DNA of 6,348 nucleotides from an uncultured Chloroflexota bacterium (GTDB lineage Bacteria > Chloroflexota > Dehalococcoidia > SAR202 > UBA11138), in contig CAJWRP010000139.1 in NCBI GenBank assembly GCA_913046025.1, positions 1 through 6,348 on the forward strand, written 5' to 3'. Below are positions 1 to 6,348 of this stretch, one piece after another. Numbering within the stretch: position 1 is the first letter of the stretch; each line of letters opens with the position of its first letter. A model generated the notes under the pieces. That model ran no database searches. It had not been told where the DNA came from and worked only from the letters and a program-made list of their open reading frames with translations. Position numbers and translations under genes: made by a program.

Positions 1-2
1 GC

Positions 3-2048
3 AGGTTTATTACCGTCGCCACCACCAGGCCCGAGACCATGCTGGGCGACACCGCCATCGCGGTGCATCCCGGCGACGAACGCTACAGGCACCTGGTGGG
101 CACATACGCCATTCTGCCCCTGGTGGGCCGCCGCCTGATCGTCGTCGCCGATGACTATGCCGATCCCGAACAGGGTTCCGGCGCGGTGAAGATTACGCCG
201 GCCCATGACTTCAATGATTTCGAGGTGGGCCGGCGCCACGACCTGGAAATGATCAACGTCCTGGACGAAGAAGCCCGCATCAACGAGAACGCGCCCGCGG
301 CCTACCAGGGCCTGGACCGGTTCGAGGCGCGCCAGAAGATTTTGGAGGATCTGGACGCCCAGGGCCTGATCGCCCAGATTGACGATCATACCCACATGGT
401 GCCCTACGGCGACCGGGGCGGCGTCCCGATCGAGCCGTGGTTGACCGAACAATGGTATGCCGACGCCGAAACCCTGGCCAAACCGGCTATCGAAGCGGTT
501 CGGTCCGGGCGGACCAAGTTCGTGCCGGAAATGTGGGCCAAGACCTATTTCGAATGGATGGAGAATATCCAGCCCTGGTGCATCTCCCGGCAATTGTGGT
601 GGGGCCACCAGATCCCCGCCTATTATGGCCCGGACGGCGAGGTTTTCGTCGAGATGACCTACGGGGAGGTCCAGGCCGCGGCCAAGGCCCACTATGGCCG
701 GGAGGTGGCGTTGGTGCAGGACGAGGACGTGCTGGACACCTGGTTTAGCTCAGGCTTGTGGACGCACTCCACGCTGGGCTGGCCTGACAAGACTGAGGAC
801 CTGGACTACTTCTATCCCACCAGCGTGTTGGAGACGGGCTACGACATCCTATTTTTCTGGGTTGCCCGCATGATGATGATGGGAATCGAGAACATGGGCG
901 AAGCGCCTTTCCATACTGTGTTCCTGCATGGCCTTGTCCTGGACACGGCTGGCGTAAAGATGAGCAAGACTCGCGGCAACGTGCTGGACCCCCTCGAGCT
1001 TATCGACATGTACGGCGCCGACGCCCTGCGTTTCGCGCTGACAATAGGGACGTCGCCCGGCAACAACCAGCGTCTGAACGAGCAGAGGCTTGAGGCCAGC
1101 CGTAACTTCGCGAACAAGCTTTGGAACGCCTCCCGTTTCGTCATGTCTTACCTGGAGGGAGCGAAAGTGCCCGGCGACTGGCATCAGCCGCCAAAGCCTG
1201 TTCACCGACAGGACCGATGGATAGTTAGCCGCCTGAACCGGGTGGCTGAAGATGTTCAGCGGCAGATGGAGGACTACAACTTCGGCGAGGCCCAACGCAC
1301 GGTCCACGACTTCATGTGGCACGAGTACGCCGACTGGTACATCGAGATGGCGAAGATTCGCATGCGCAACGAGCCAGACGGACCATCTCCATTGCCGTAC
1401 CTTGCCTATGTGCTAGAGCAGATTCTCAGGCTGCTCCACCCGTTCATGCCATACATCACCGAAGAGATATGGCAGACGCTGCTGGAGCTACTTCCGCCCG
1501 CGCCCGAAACGCCCGACGCGCTCATCATCGCGGCATATCCCAGTGTAGACCAGTCCTTAATCGATGAAGAAGCCGAAAGAGAGATTGGTATTATCGCTGA
1601 GTCGATCCGAGCCATCCGTAATCTTCGCGGGGAGTTCCGTATCAACCCATCGCAGAAGTTGAAGCCGACCATCGTTGCTCCCGAAGAACAGAAGAAAATA
1701 TTCCGCGAAGAGTCCAGTTTCTTCAGCACCAACGCAAATGCTGACATTACCCTGGTAGATTCCTTTGACTCGGAAGGCCAAGAAGACGTAATATCCTTCG
1801 TCGCCGCAGCCAGCGTTTTTTCCATTCCAATGCAAGGCCTGGTCGACCTGGACAAGGAGCGCGTTCGCCTGCGGGAGGAGATAGAGGATATTCAGAAGAA
1901 TCACTCCCGGCTGTCCGCCAGACTGCAGGACGAGAGCTTCACCTCCAAGGCGCCAGAAGAGGTAGTGGACAGGGAGCGGGGACGGCTTGAGGATATGGTG
2001 GAGCGCCGCGCTCGTGTTGAGGAGATACTCTCCCGGCTGGGTAGCTAG
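3..2048 (+). CDS. valS: Valyl-tRNA synthetase, C-terminal part (5' end outside window)
   Basis: Class Ia aminoacyl-tRNA synthetase that charges tRNA-Val with valine in the cytoplasm and hydrolyses mischarged Thr-tRNA. The reading frame is open from position 3, upstream of the first ATG at 39, and already encodes the editing-domain signature TTRPET (21-38), so the gene begins before the window. Visible in order: editing (CP1) domain with PAHDFNDFEVG; WCISRQLWWGH (576-608); TWFSSGLW and the YFYPTSVL segment; the KMSKTRGN ATP-binding loop (957-980); the anticodon-binding domain beginning near FANKLWNA (1107-1130); and the charged C-terminal coiled-coil tRNA arm (about 1836-2045) ending in LSRLGS and TAG. 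About 681 residues are present. Bacterial ValRS proteins are usually about 860-950, so roughly 200 N-terminal residues, including the HIGH motif, are missing only because of the window edge. No frameshift is seen. The folC gene that often follows valS is absent; an MFS gene follows after 54 bp. Confidence 0.97.
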   Translation, partial: RFITVATTRPETMLGDTAIAVHPGDERYRHLVGTYAILPLVGRRLIVVADDYADPEQGSGAVKITPAHDFNDFEVGRRHDLEMINVLDEEARINENAPAAYQGLDRFEARQKILEDLDAQGLIAQIDDHTHMVPYGDRGGVPIEPWLTEQWYADAETLAKPAIEAVRSGRTKFVPEMWAKTYFEWMENIQPWCISRQLWWGHQIPAYYGPDGEVFVEMTYGEVQAAAKAHYGREVALVQDEDVLDTWFSSGLWTHSTLGWPDKTEDLDYFYPTSVLETGYDILFFWVARMMMMGIENMGEAPFHTVFLHGLVLDTAGVKMSKTRGNVLDPLELIDMYGADALRFALTIGTSPGNNQRLNEQRLEASRNFANKLWNASRFVMSYLEGAKVPGDWHQPPKPVHRQDRWIVSRLNRVAEDVQRQMEDYNFGEAQRTVHDFMWHEYADWYIEMAKIRMRNEPDGPSPLPYLAYVLEQILRLLHPFMPYITEEIWQTLLELLPPAPETPDALIIAAYPSVDQSLIDEEAEREIGIIAESIRAIRNLRGEFRINPSQKLKPTIVAPEEQKKIFREESSFFSTNANADITLVDSFDSEGQEDVISFVAAASVFSIPMQGLVDLDKERVRLREEIEDIQKNHSRLSARLQDESFTSKAPEEVVDRERGRLEDMVERRARVEEILSRLGS

Positions 2049-2102
2049 CTCATTGGATTTATTCAAATTTAGTTCCGCCACTAGTGCCCGCCCGGCCAGC
2101 TA

Positions 2103-3377
2103 TTGAGAGCACATCAAGTCCTAAGTCGGATCGTCCCTCATCTGGACCGGGATGGCAAAATGATAATTGCCGCCTCTTCCATTCGAACGCTAGACTACGG
2201 CTTCCTGAGCGTGTTCCTGGGAGTCTACTTATCTTTACTGGACTTCTCTGCGCTTCAGGCAGGTCTGGTCTTCAGCGGCATTATGGCGGGCAGCGCCCTA
2301 TCCAATCTGCTAGCCAGCTGGCGCGGCGATACCATCGGACGAAGGCGGCTTCTAGTGGGCTTTTCCGTAATGATGGTCTTGGGCGGCCTGTTATTCCCGT
2401 GGGTCTCCAGCGTAGGGCTAATCATGCTCATTGGCCTCTTCGCTGTGGCCAGCACATCGGGCGGAGACAGGACGGCGTTCATCTCCATGGATACCGCCAT
2501 CCTCGCTCAGACCTGTGAACCCTCCCAGCGAACCCTGGCCTTCACCTGGTACAACCTGGCCACCATGTTCACCAAGGCCCTAGGCGCTCTACTGGTGTCC
2601 ATACCTGTTGCCCTTCAGGCGTGGGCCGGGATGGATGAGATCCTCTCCTTCAAAGCCATGTTTGGCTTATACGCAGTGATAGCCTTGAGCGGTATCGCAC
2701 TTTACGGCAGCTTGTCCCCGAGGGTGGAACCGCAGTTCAGACCCAACGGCTATGCCCAGGCACCAAAAGGCCAGAGCGATCGCAGGCTCATCATCAAGAT
2801 GACAGCAGTGTCATCACTCGATGCTCTAGGCGGAGGCTTTATTACTAGGGGCTTCATCTCTTACTGGTTCGTGACCCAGTTCGGCGTAAATGTGCTCTCC
2901 GTTTCTGGCATATTCTTTTCGGCCCAGTTGCTCAACGTCGTGTCTGTGGCTCTCGCCGCACCAGTGGCTTCCCGTATCGGGTTGGTGAAGACCATGGCAT
3001 TCACGCAAGCCATCTCAAACCTTTTCTTTATTGCGATGGCCTTCGCTTCTAACCTTTGGATGGCTATCGCATTTTTCATGCTCCACGAAATCTCTAACGA
3101 GATGGATGTTCCAACTCGACAGTCCTACACTATGGCCATAGTGCCAGAGGAGTCCCGAACTGCCATGGCAACAGTAAACAACTTGGGCAGAAATTCAGCA
3201 CAGGTCATAAGCCCAGCCATCGGTGGATTCGTTGCGCAGATCGCCTTTCTAGGAGCGCCGTTTTTGGCTGGGGCAGGGGTGAAACTGGTGTACAACTACA
3301 TGCTTTACCAGATGTTTAAGGGGCTTAAGCCGCCGGAGGAAATCGAAGAAACAGAGAATGTTACGGAAGACGTCTAA
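2103..3377 (+). CDS. Major facilitator superfamily transporter, substrate unknown
   Basis: Inner-membrane secondary transporter of the MFS fold, 424 residues, a normal length. Hydrophobic stretches suit about 12 helices: first half roughly residues 24-204, a polar central loop about 205-227 (RVEPQFRPNGYAQAPKGQSDRR), second half about 230-405, and an acidic C-terminal tail. The loop after helix 2 carries an MFS motif A-like GDTIGRRR (residues 75-82). The loop after helix 10 carries MDVPTRQSYTMAIVPEESR (334-352), a pattern I associate with predicted drug/sugar-type MFS proteins. Neither motif fixes a substrate. Start: TTG at 2103 is the first possible start after the in-frame TAG at 2082. It keeps a polar N-terminus ahead of helix 1 but has no clear Shine-Dalgarno. 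ATG at 2160 (residue 20) would also leave helix 1 intact. It lies 54 bp after valS with no convincing terminator between, so read-through from valS is plausible. It converges with the next gene, with 3 bp between stop codons. Confidence 0.92.
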   Translation: MRAHQVLSRIVPHLDRDGKMIIAASSIRTLDYGFLSVFLGVYLSLLDFSALQAGLVFSGIMAGSALSNLLASWRGDTIGRRRLLVGFSVMMVLGGLLFPWVSSVGLIMLIGLFAVASTSGGDRTAFISMDTAILAQTCEPSQRTLAFTWYNLATMFTKALGALLVSIPVALQAWAGMDEILSFKAMFGLYAVIALSGIALYGSLSPRVEPQFRPNGYAQAPKGQSDRRLIIKMTAVSSLDALGGGFITRGFISYWFVTQFGVNVLSVSGIFFSAQLLNVVSVALAAPVASRIGLVKTMAFTQAISNLFFIAMAFASNLWMAIAFFMLHEISNEMDVPTRQSYTMAIVPEESRTAMATVNNLGRNSAQVISPAIGGFVAQIAFLGAPFLAGAGVKLVYNYMLYQMFKGLKPPEEIEETENVTEDV

Positions 3378-3380
3378 GGT

Positions 3381-4100
3381 CTAGGAGATCTTAATCACCT
3401 GGGGCTTTGTCTTGGCCATCTGTTGAAGAGCGTCCAGGCCCTTCTTCGTGTCACTGGCTATCTTTGCCTTGTCTGAGGTCTTCAGGCGATACTTGAACAG
3501 CCAGTAGGTGAACTCCTTAAACTGTGTTACGGACATGGTCTCCAGGCTATTATAGCCGGACTCTAACCGAAATTCTTCTAACAAGGCCTCACGGGCCTCA
3601 CGATAGACTTTATTGAAAACCTCATCAGAGAAGTCGCCCTGGTATTGATTGCCGTTGCTCAATTTGCGCTTGTGAATTTCTATCTCAACGGCGAGTTGCA
3701 AAGCCTCCTCCACAACAATGCCGTAGTAGTAATTGAGATAACCTCTGCGTTTGTGTACTCCGAGGAGTTCCTTAATCTGAGTTTCCTCGAATGGTGCAGG
3801 GAAGCGGCCTGTAAAAAGCAGATCTTCCTTCTCGTCTTTAGGAATTGCATTGCCGACTTCCTGGCACATACGCTCGGCAAGTAGGAGCCAGTCAAAGGCT
3901 TCGCCGCCAATGAAGTAAGAGTATTTGCGGCCACGGAAAGTCTCAACAGGGATCGTCCACAACGCCATGGATTGAAGCAGGGCGACAGGCCATTCCACAC
4001 CATCTTTAAGCAACCTGCGAAGATTGTCAATGGGATTGATATCGGTTAAGACTTCTGTGTGCTGCTCCTCTTCAATCAGTAAATCTTGCAAGTCTTGCAA
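3381..4100 (-). CDS. Uncharacterised 239-residue helical protein overlapping polX
   Basis: I do not recognise a named family. The predicted protein is soluble: no signal peptide and no clear membrane helix. It is rich in charged and aromatic residues and looks largely alpha-helical. Notable segments are a tryptophan-containing N-terminal region (NPIDNLRRLLKDGVEWP, residues 22-38), an aromatic/acidic block YSYFIGGEAFDWLLLAER (60-77), RRGYLNYYYGIVVEEALQLA (118-137), and KEFTYWLFKYRLK (195-207) followed by a lysine-rich tail ending KPQVIKIS. No Cys/His metal cluster, Walker box or nuclease motif is evident. The start is TTG at 4100, the most upstream start available in frame; a second in-frame TTG lies at 4091, and the next methionine is residue 45. 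The first 29 bp overlap the polX 3' end in another frame, so it is probably co-transcribed with, and possibly translationally coupled to, polX. A long uninterrupted frame and protein-like composition argue that it is real. Any functional link to DNA repair is inference from position only. Confidence 0.8.
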   Translation of the reverse strand: MQDLQDLLIEEEQHTEVLTDINPIDNLRRLLKDGVEWPVALLQSMALWTIPVETFRGRKYSYFIGGEAFDWLLLAERMCQEVGNAIPKDEKEDLLFTGRFPAPFEETQIKELLGVHKRRGYLNYYYGIVVEEALQLAVEIEIHKRKLSNGNQYQGDFSDEVFNKVYREAREALLEEFRLESGYNSLETMSVTQFKEFTYWLFKYRLKTSDKAKIASDTKKGLDALQQMAKTKPQVIKIS

Positions 4101-5844
4101 AAGCCTCTGTCCTCTCAGATTTATCCAGTTCCAGGAATTCCAGGAACTCGTCCAGAGCCAGAGTATTCAGGATGTGCCTGGCCTCGCACCAACCCCGACG
4201 GGCAATCCCCACTCCATAGCGGGTGTTGTCCAGACCCTCAGTGGTGTGGGCGTCGGTGCTAATCACCAGCGGTACGCCCAACTCCCGCGCCCTGTAAATG
4301 TGCGAGTCCTTCAGGTCCATCCGCTCTGGAGACGCGTTTATCTCAAGAGCTGTGCCAGTCTCGGCAGCCGCCTTGAATATGGCCTCGAAGTCTGCCTCTA
4401 TGGGCTGACGTTCGCCCACAAGCCGCGTCGTCAGATGACCAATTACGTCCACATGCGGATTGTGCATGGCTTTGATGATACGATCTGTCATCGTTTCGGC
4501 ATCCTGTCCCATGGCAGAGTGCACAGAAGCGACTACCCAATCTAATTCTTCCAGAACATCATCCGAATAATCTAGAGAACCATCGGCGCGAATATCCATT
4601 TCTGTGCCAGTCAAAAGTTTGATGCCGCCGATGCTCTGCTCAAGCTCTCTCACAAGTTTCTTATGGTTTTCCAGCCTATCGATGCTCAGTCCGTTGGCTA
4701 TACCCCGGCCAACAGAGTGGTCAGTAATGGCCAGGTATTCCAGTCCGCGCTCTTTGGCGGATAGGATCATAGTCTCCATGGGGTCGCGACCGTCGCTCCA
4801 GTCCGTGTGGCCGTGCAGGTCGCCCCTAATATCGCTTATCTCCAACAGGGTAGGTATGCGATTTTCTCGCGCAGCTTGGACCTCCCAGACACCTTGGCGT
4901 AGCTCTGGTGGTATGTACTGAATGCCCAGCCTCTGGTAAATGCCCTCTTCGTCGGCAAATACCTCAAGCTCGTTCGTTTCCTTGTTGGTAAGACCATATT
5001 CGTTAAGAGACAGGCCCAGATCGTTTGCGATATCTCTTAGCTGAATGTTGTGCTGCAGATTGCCGGAGAAGTACTGAAGCAATGCGCCGAAGTGGGTTCC
5101 TTCGACGACGCGCAAGTCAATCTGAATGCCGTCGCTAAGGTAAACCGAAGCTTTGGTGTCACCGTGACCCAGGACATCGATAACGTTGGGCATAGCTACC
5201 AGCGAATCCAGTACAGCCTTGGGGTCGTCAGCGGTGCACAACATGTCTATGTCACCAACGGTCTCCTCCATTCGGCGTACGCTGCCTGCGATGGTCAGGT
5301 TGCGAACTTCAGGGCACTTCTCCCTGATGGCTTCCATTACACGCTGCGCAATGGGCATGGCCTTGGCCATGGGCATCCGCTGGCTCTTGGTCCTCTGGAA
5401 TTGCAACTGCCGTGCGATATTATCCGCTGTCTTCTGGCCCAGCCGCGGCAGCGCAGCCAGGCTGCCATTCTCGATAGCCTTTTCCAGCCCTGGAATACTG
5501 GTAACATCCAGCTCTTTCCAAAGCCTGCCGACGGTCTTGGGCCCCAATCCAGGAATCTGCATGACGTCCAGAATTCCTTCAGGAAATTCTGCTTTGAGAT
5601 TGTCGTAGTAGACCAGATTCTCAGTGTTCACCATCTCGGTGATCTTTTCTGAGATGGCTTTACCTATGCCCGGTATCTCCTGGAGGTTCTGTTCTTCCCT
5701 GACCATGTGGTCTAGCTCTGTTGGAAGGCGCTCTATGGTTCGCGCCGCCTTCTGGTAGGCACGTATTGTGAACACCTTGTCGCCCTTCATCTCAAGAAGG
5801 CCGGCGATGCTCTCGAATATCTCTGCTATCTGCCCATTATTCAT
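4072..5844 (-). CDS. polX: DNA polymerase/3'-5' exonuclease PolX (Pol beta core plus PHP domain)
   Basis: Family X DNA polymerase of the bacterial/archaeal type, thought to fill gaps and trim 3' ends in base-excision and break repair. It has 590 residues; the family is usually about 570-590. Domains: N-terminal 8-kDa-like region (FTIRAYQKAARTIE, residues 25-38); helix-hairpin-helix segments at IPGIGKAI (57-64), IPGLGPKT (97-104) and LPRLGQKT (132-139); nucleotidyltransferase palm with GS (187-188), GDID (D198, D200) and third carboxylate D243 in IQIDLRVV; then the PHP domain. All nine expected PHP metal ligands are present: H344, H346, D351, H376, E415, H442, H470, D531 and H533, so both polymerase and exonuclease activities are plausible. 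Variant residues occur at YFSGN (258-262) and GHLTTRL (469-475). The ATG start at 5844 matches the usual PolX N-terminus, although no strong Shine-Dalgarno is visible. It lies 206 bp downstream of secA and overlaps the next gene by 29 bp. Confidence 0.96.
   Translation of the reverse strand: MNNGQIAEIFESIAGLLEMKGDKVFTIRAYQKAARTIERLPTELDHMVREEQNLQEIPGIGKAISEKITEMVNTENLVYYDNLKAEFPEGILDVMQIPGLGPKTVGRLWKELDVTSIPGLEKAIENGSLAALPRLGQKTADNIARQLQFQRTKSQRMPMAKAMPIAQRVMEAIREKCPEVRNLTIAGSVRRMEETVGDIDMLCTADDPKAVLDSLVAMPNVIDVLGHGDTKASVYLSDGIQIDLRVVEGTHFGALLQYFSGNLQHNIQLRDIANDLGLSLNEYGLTNKETNELEVFADEEGIYQRLGIQYIPPELRQGVWEVQAARENRIPTLLEISDIRGDLHGHTDWSDGRDPMETMILSAKERGLEYLAITDHSVGRGIANGLSIDRLENHKKLVRELEQSIGGIKLLTGTEMDIRADGSLDYSDDVLEELDWVVASVHSAMGQDAETMTDRIIKAMHNPHVDVIGHLTTRLVGERQPIEADFEAIFKAAAETGTALEINASPERMDLKDSHIYRARELGVPLVISTDAHTTEGLDNTRYGVGIARRGWCEARHILNTLALDEFLEFLELDKSERTEAFARLARFTD
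4084..4100. repeat. Second 9-bp period tandem duplication, spanning the gene overlap
   Basis: TCTTGCAAG is followed immediately by TCTTGCAA (17 bp with period 9). On the - strand it is read in two frames: polX gives ARLAR near its C-terminus, and the overlapping 239-residue gene gives its first residues as QDLQDL. The duplication therefore also doubles the candidate TTG start codon (4100 and 4091). Confidence 0.85.
4104..4116 (-). promoter_or_regulatory. Candidate ribosome-binding site for the 239-residue gene
   Basis: On the - strand, inside polX, the sequence GAGAGGACAGAGG precedes TTG at 4100. GAGAGG ends 10 nt before that TTG, and the second AGAGG ends 3 nt before it or 12 nt before the alternative TTG at 4091. 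Purine content and spacing favour initiation in this overlap, but do not settle which TTG is used. Confidence 0.35.
4129..4146. repeat. 9-bp perfect tandem duplication in the polX 3' end
   Basis: The unit TTCCAGGAA occurs twice back to back on the + strand. In the polX frame (- strand) it encodes FLE-FLE in the C-terminal segment DEFLEFLELD. Being 9 bp, it keeps the frame. It lies about 30 bp from a second 9-bp duplication. Confidence 0.85.
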
Positions 5845-6050
5845 GTTTTTGCATTTTCGTCTTCTGATTTTTCACTGTGGGCCACATGCGTTTAAGAAGG
5901 TTATTGTTGCCAATTCTATTAGCTTTAACGTGGCTGATATTTTGGCATTGCAACTGTCCACAAATTCTCGAAACTGTTATTGTTGGCCGGTCTTACTTGT
6001 TTATGCCGATCCAGTTCTAATTTCTGATTGAGACAGAATGTTCTTTCAGG
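5845..6050. other. Intergenic region between secA end and polX start
   Basis: 206 bp, AT-richer than the flanking genes, with no protein gene that I can support. Any polX promoter should lie here on the - strand, but I find no good sigma-70 pair. The best partial matches are TGGACA (5960-5955), with TATCAG only 15 bp further on, and an isolated TAGAAT (5918-5913) without a -35. No stable GC-rich hairpin plus U-tract follows secA: TTCTG/CAGAA with a 7-nt loop (about 6022-6038) is too weak. Minor repeats are listed separately. PolX may be expressed from a weak promoter here or by read-through from secA. Confidence 0.6.
5900..5985. repeat. Short direct repeat pair GTTATTGTTG upstream of polX
   Basis: The 10-mer GTTATTGTTG occurs at 5900-5909 and again at 5976-5985, with starts 76 bp apart and the same orientation. 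Both copies are followed closely by GCC, giving GTTATTGTTGCC and GTTATTGTTGGCC. They could be paired regulator sites upstream of polX, or chance in AT-rich sequence. Confidence 0.3.
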
Positions 6051-6348
6051 CTACGAGCCGTGACACCTCTTATACTTCTTGCCACTACCGCAAGGACATG
6101 CGGAGTTGCGCCCAACCTTCTGGGCTCCCGAGGTAACCGCCTCGCGTTTATTGCCTAACACGTTTTCCATGACACTCTTGTTTGCAGACGAGTTACGGAC
6201 GGCAGCCTTACGGGCTTGACCGTTGCTGTTGCCATCGGCGCCTGGTTGCTGCACCAGGTTCCCCAGATGGTAAATGGTGTACACAATGTCTCGTTGAATG
6301 CGGGACTGCAGGGTGACAAACTCCTCGTGCCCCTTCTTCTTATACATG
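6051..6348 (-). CDS. secA: SecA preprotein translocase ATPase, C-terminal end (rest outside window)
   Basis: SecA is the ATP-driven motor that pushes preproteins through SecYEG at the inner membrane. Only about 98 C-terminal residues are inside the window; the frame stays open to the edge, so the ATG at 6347 is most likely an internal methionine. The first residues, up to [15 protein letters not shown] (residues 16-30 of the visible part), match the end of the SecA helical scaffold domain. A low-complexity Asn/Ser/Lys/Gln-rich linker follows (about 31-77). The protein then ends in the SEC-C zinc motif [13 protein letters not shown] (6060-6098), with ligands Cys84, Cys86, Cys95 and His96 in CxCx8CH spacing. 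This tail binds zinc and, in studied bacteria, SecB and phospholipids. It ends in TAG at 6051. Other SEC-C proteins exist, but the scaffold-like segment directly before the linker favours SecA. Confidence 0.88.
   Translation of the reverse strand, partial: MYKKKGHEEFVTLQSRIQRDIVYTIYHLGNLVQQPGADGNSNGQARKAAVRNSSANKSVMENVLGNKREAVTSGAQKVGRNSACPCGSGKKYKRCHGS

Noticed and set aside
870..881. (ATG)4 microrepeat in valS
   Set aside because: Encodes the Met-rich stretch in the conserved RMxMMG segment of ValRS; explained by protein conservation.
849..1322. Long open frames on the - strand within valS (also about 1406-2081)
   Set aside because: They lie opposite a clearly conserved synthetase; the translations have no recognisable domain and are expected antisense shadows of GC-rich coding sequence.
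2043..2050. AGCTAGCT palindrome at the valS stop, and AGACGTCT (3368-3375) at the MFS stop
   Set aside because: Short 8-bp palindromes without a loop or T-tract; not terminators, and likely chance.
5050..5652. 200-codon + strand open frame opposite polX
   Set aside because: PolX is unambiguous on the other strand with all catalytic residues; the + strand translation resembles nothing and has no supporting start signals.
5908..5948. TGCCAA/TTGGCA inverted repeat upstream of polX
   Set aside because: Only 6 bp arms with a 29-nt loop; not a credible terminator or riboswitch stem.
5768..6031. 87-codon + strand open frame crossing the polX start and the intergenic region
   Set aside because: Half of it overlaps polX antisense, composition is low-quality, and there is no RBS or domain.
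6033..6044. AGAACATTCT on the - strand as a possible LexA-like operator after secA
   Set aside because: Imperfect symmetry, does not fit a known SOS-box consensus, and lies far from the polX start.

Overview
The window is a compact stretch of a bacterial chromosome with housekeeping-type content. It holds five protein genes, two of them cut by the window edges, and little intergenic space. Two genes lie on the + strand (valS 3' part, then an MFS transporter). Three lie on the - strand (secA 3' end, then polX, then an uncharacterised gene overlapping polX). The two groups converge head-on with a 3-bp gap near position 3380. I see no tRNA, rRNA, CRISPR array, insertion sequence or prophage gene.

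Region by region: 3-2048 is the C-terminal three quarters of valyl-tRNA synthetase, from inside the editing domain to the C-terminal coiled-coil arm. Positions 2103-3377 are a complete 12-helix-type major facilitator protein of unknown substrate, apparently starting at TTG. Positions 3381-4100 (-) encode a 239-residue, mostly helical, soluble protein that I cannot assign to a named family. Its start overlaps the end of polX by 29 bp. Positions 4072-5844 (-) are a complete bacterial/archaeal-type PolX (HhH repeats, Pol-beta nucleotidyltransferase core, C-terminal PHP domain). Positions 5845-6050 are the only sizeable intergenic region, AT-richer than its surroundings. Positions 6051-6348 (-) are the C-terminal tail of SecA with its zinc-binding SEC-C motif.

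The genes do not form an obvious pathway. The only physical coupling I would stress is polX with the overlapping 239-residue gene, which suggests co-transcription and perhaps translational coupling. Taxonomy is inference. GC is intermediate and uneven (about 65% in early valS, lower elsewhere). The style of the valS, PolX and MFS proteins reminds me of Chloroflexota, perhaps Dehalococcoidia/SAR202-like, but nothing in the window proves this.

I found no clear new defence or mobile system. The items most worth a second look are the unassigned gene overlapping polX, two 9-bp tandem duplications close together at the polX 3' end (one of which duplicates the candidate start of the next gene), and some unusual residues in otherwise conserved PolX motifs.
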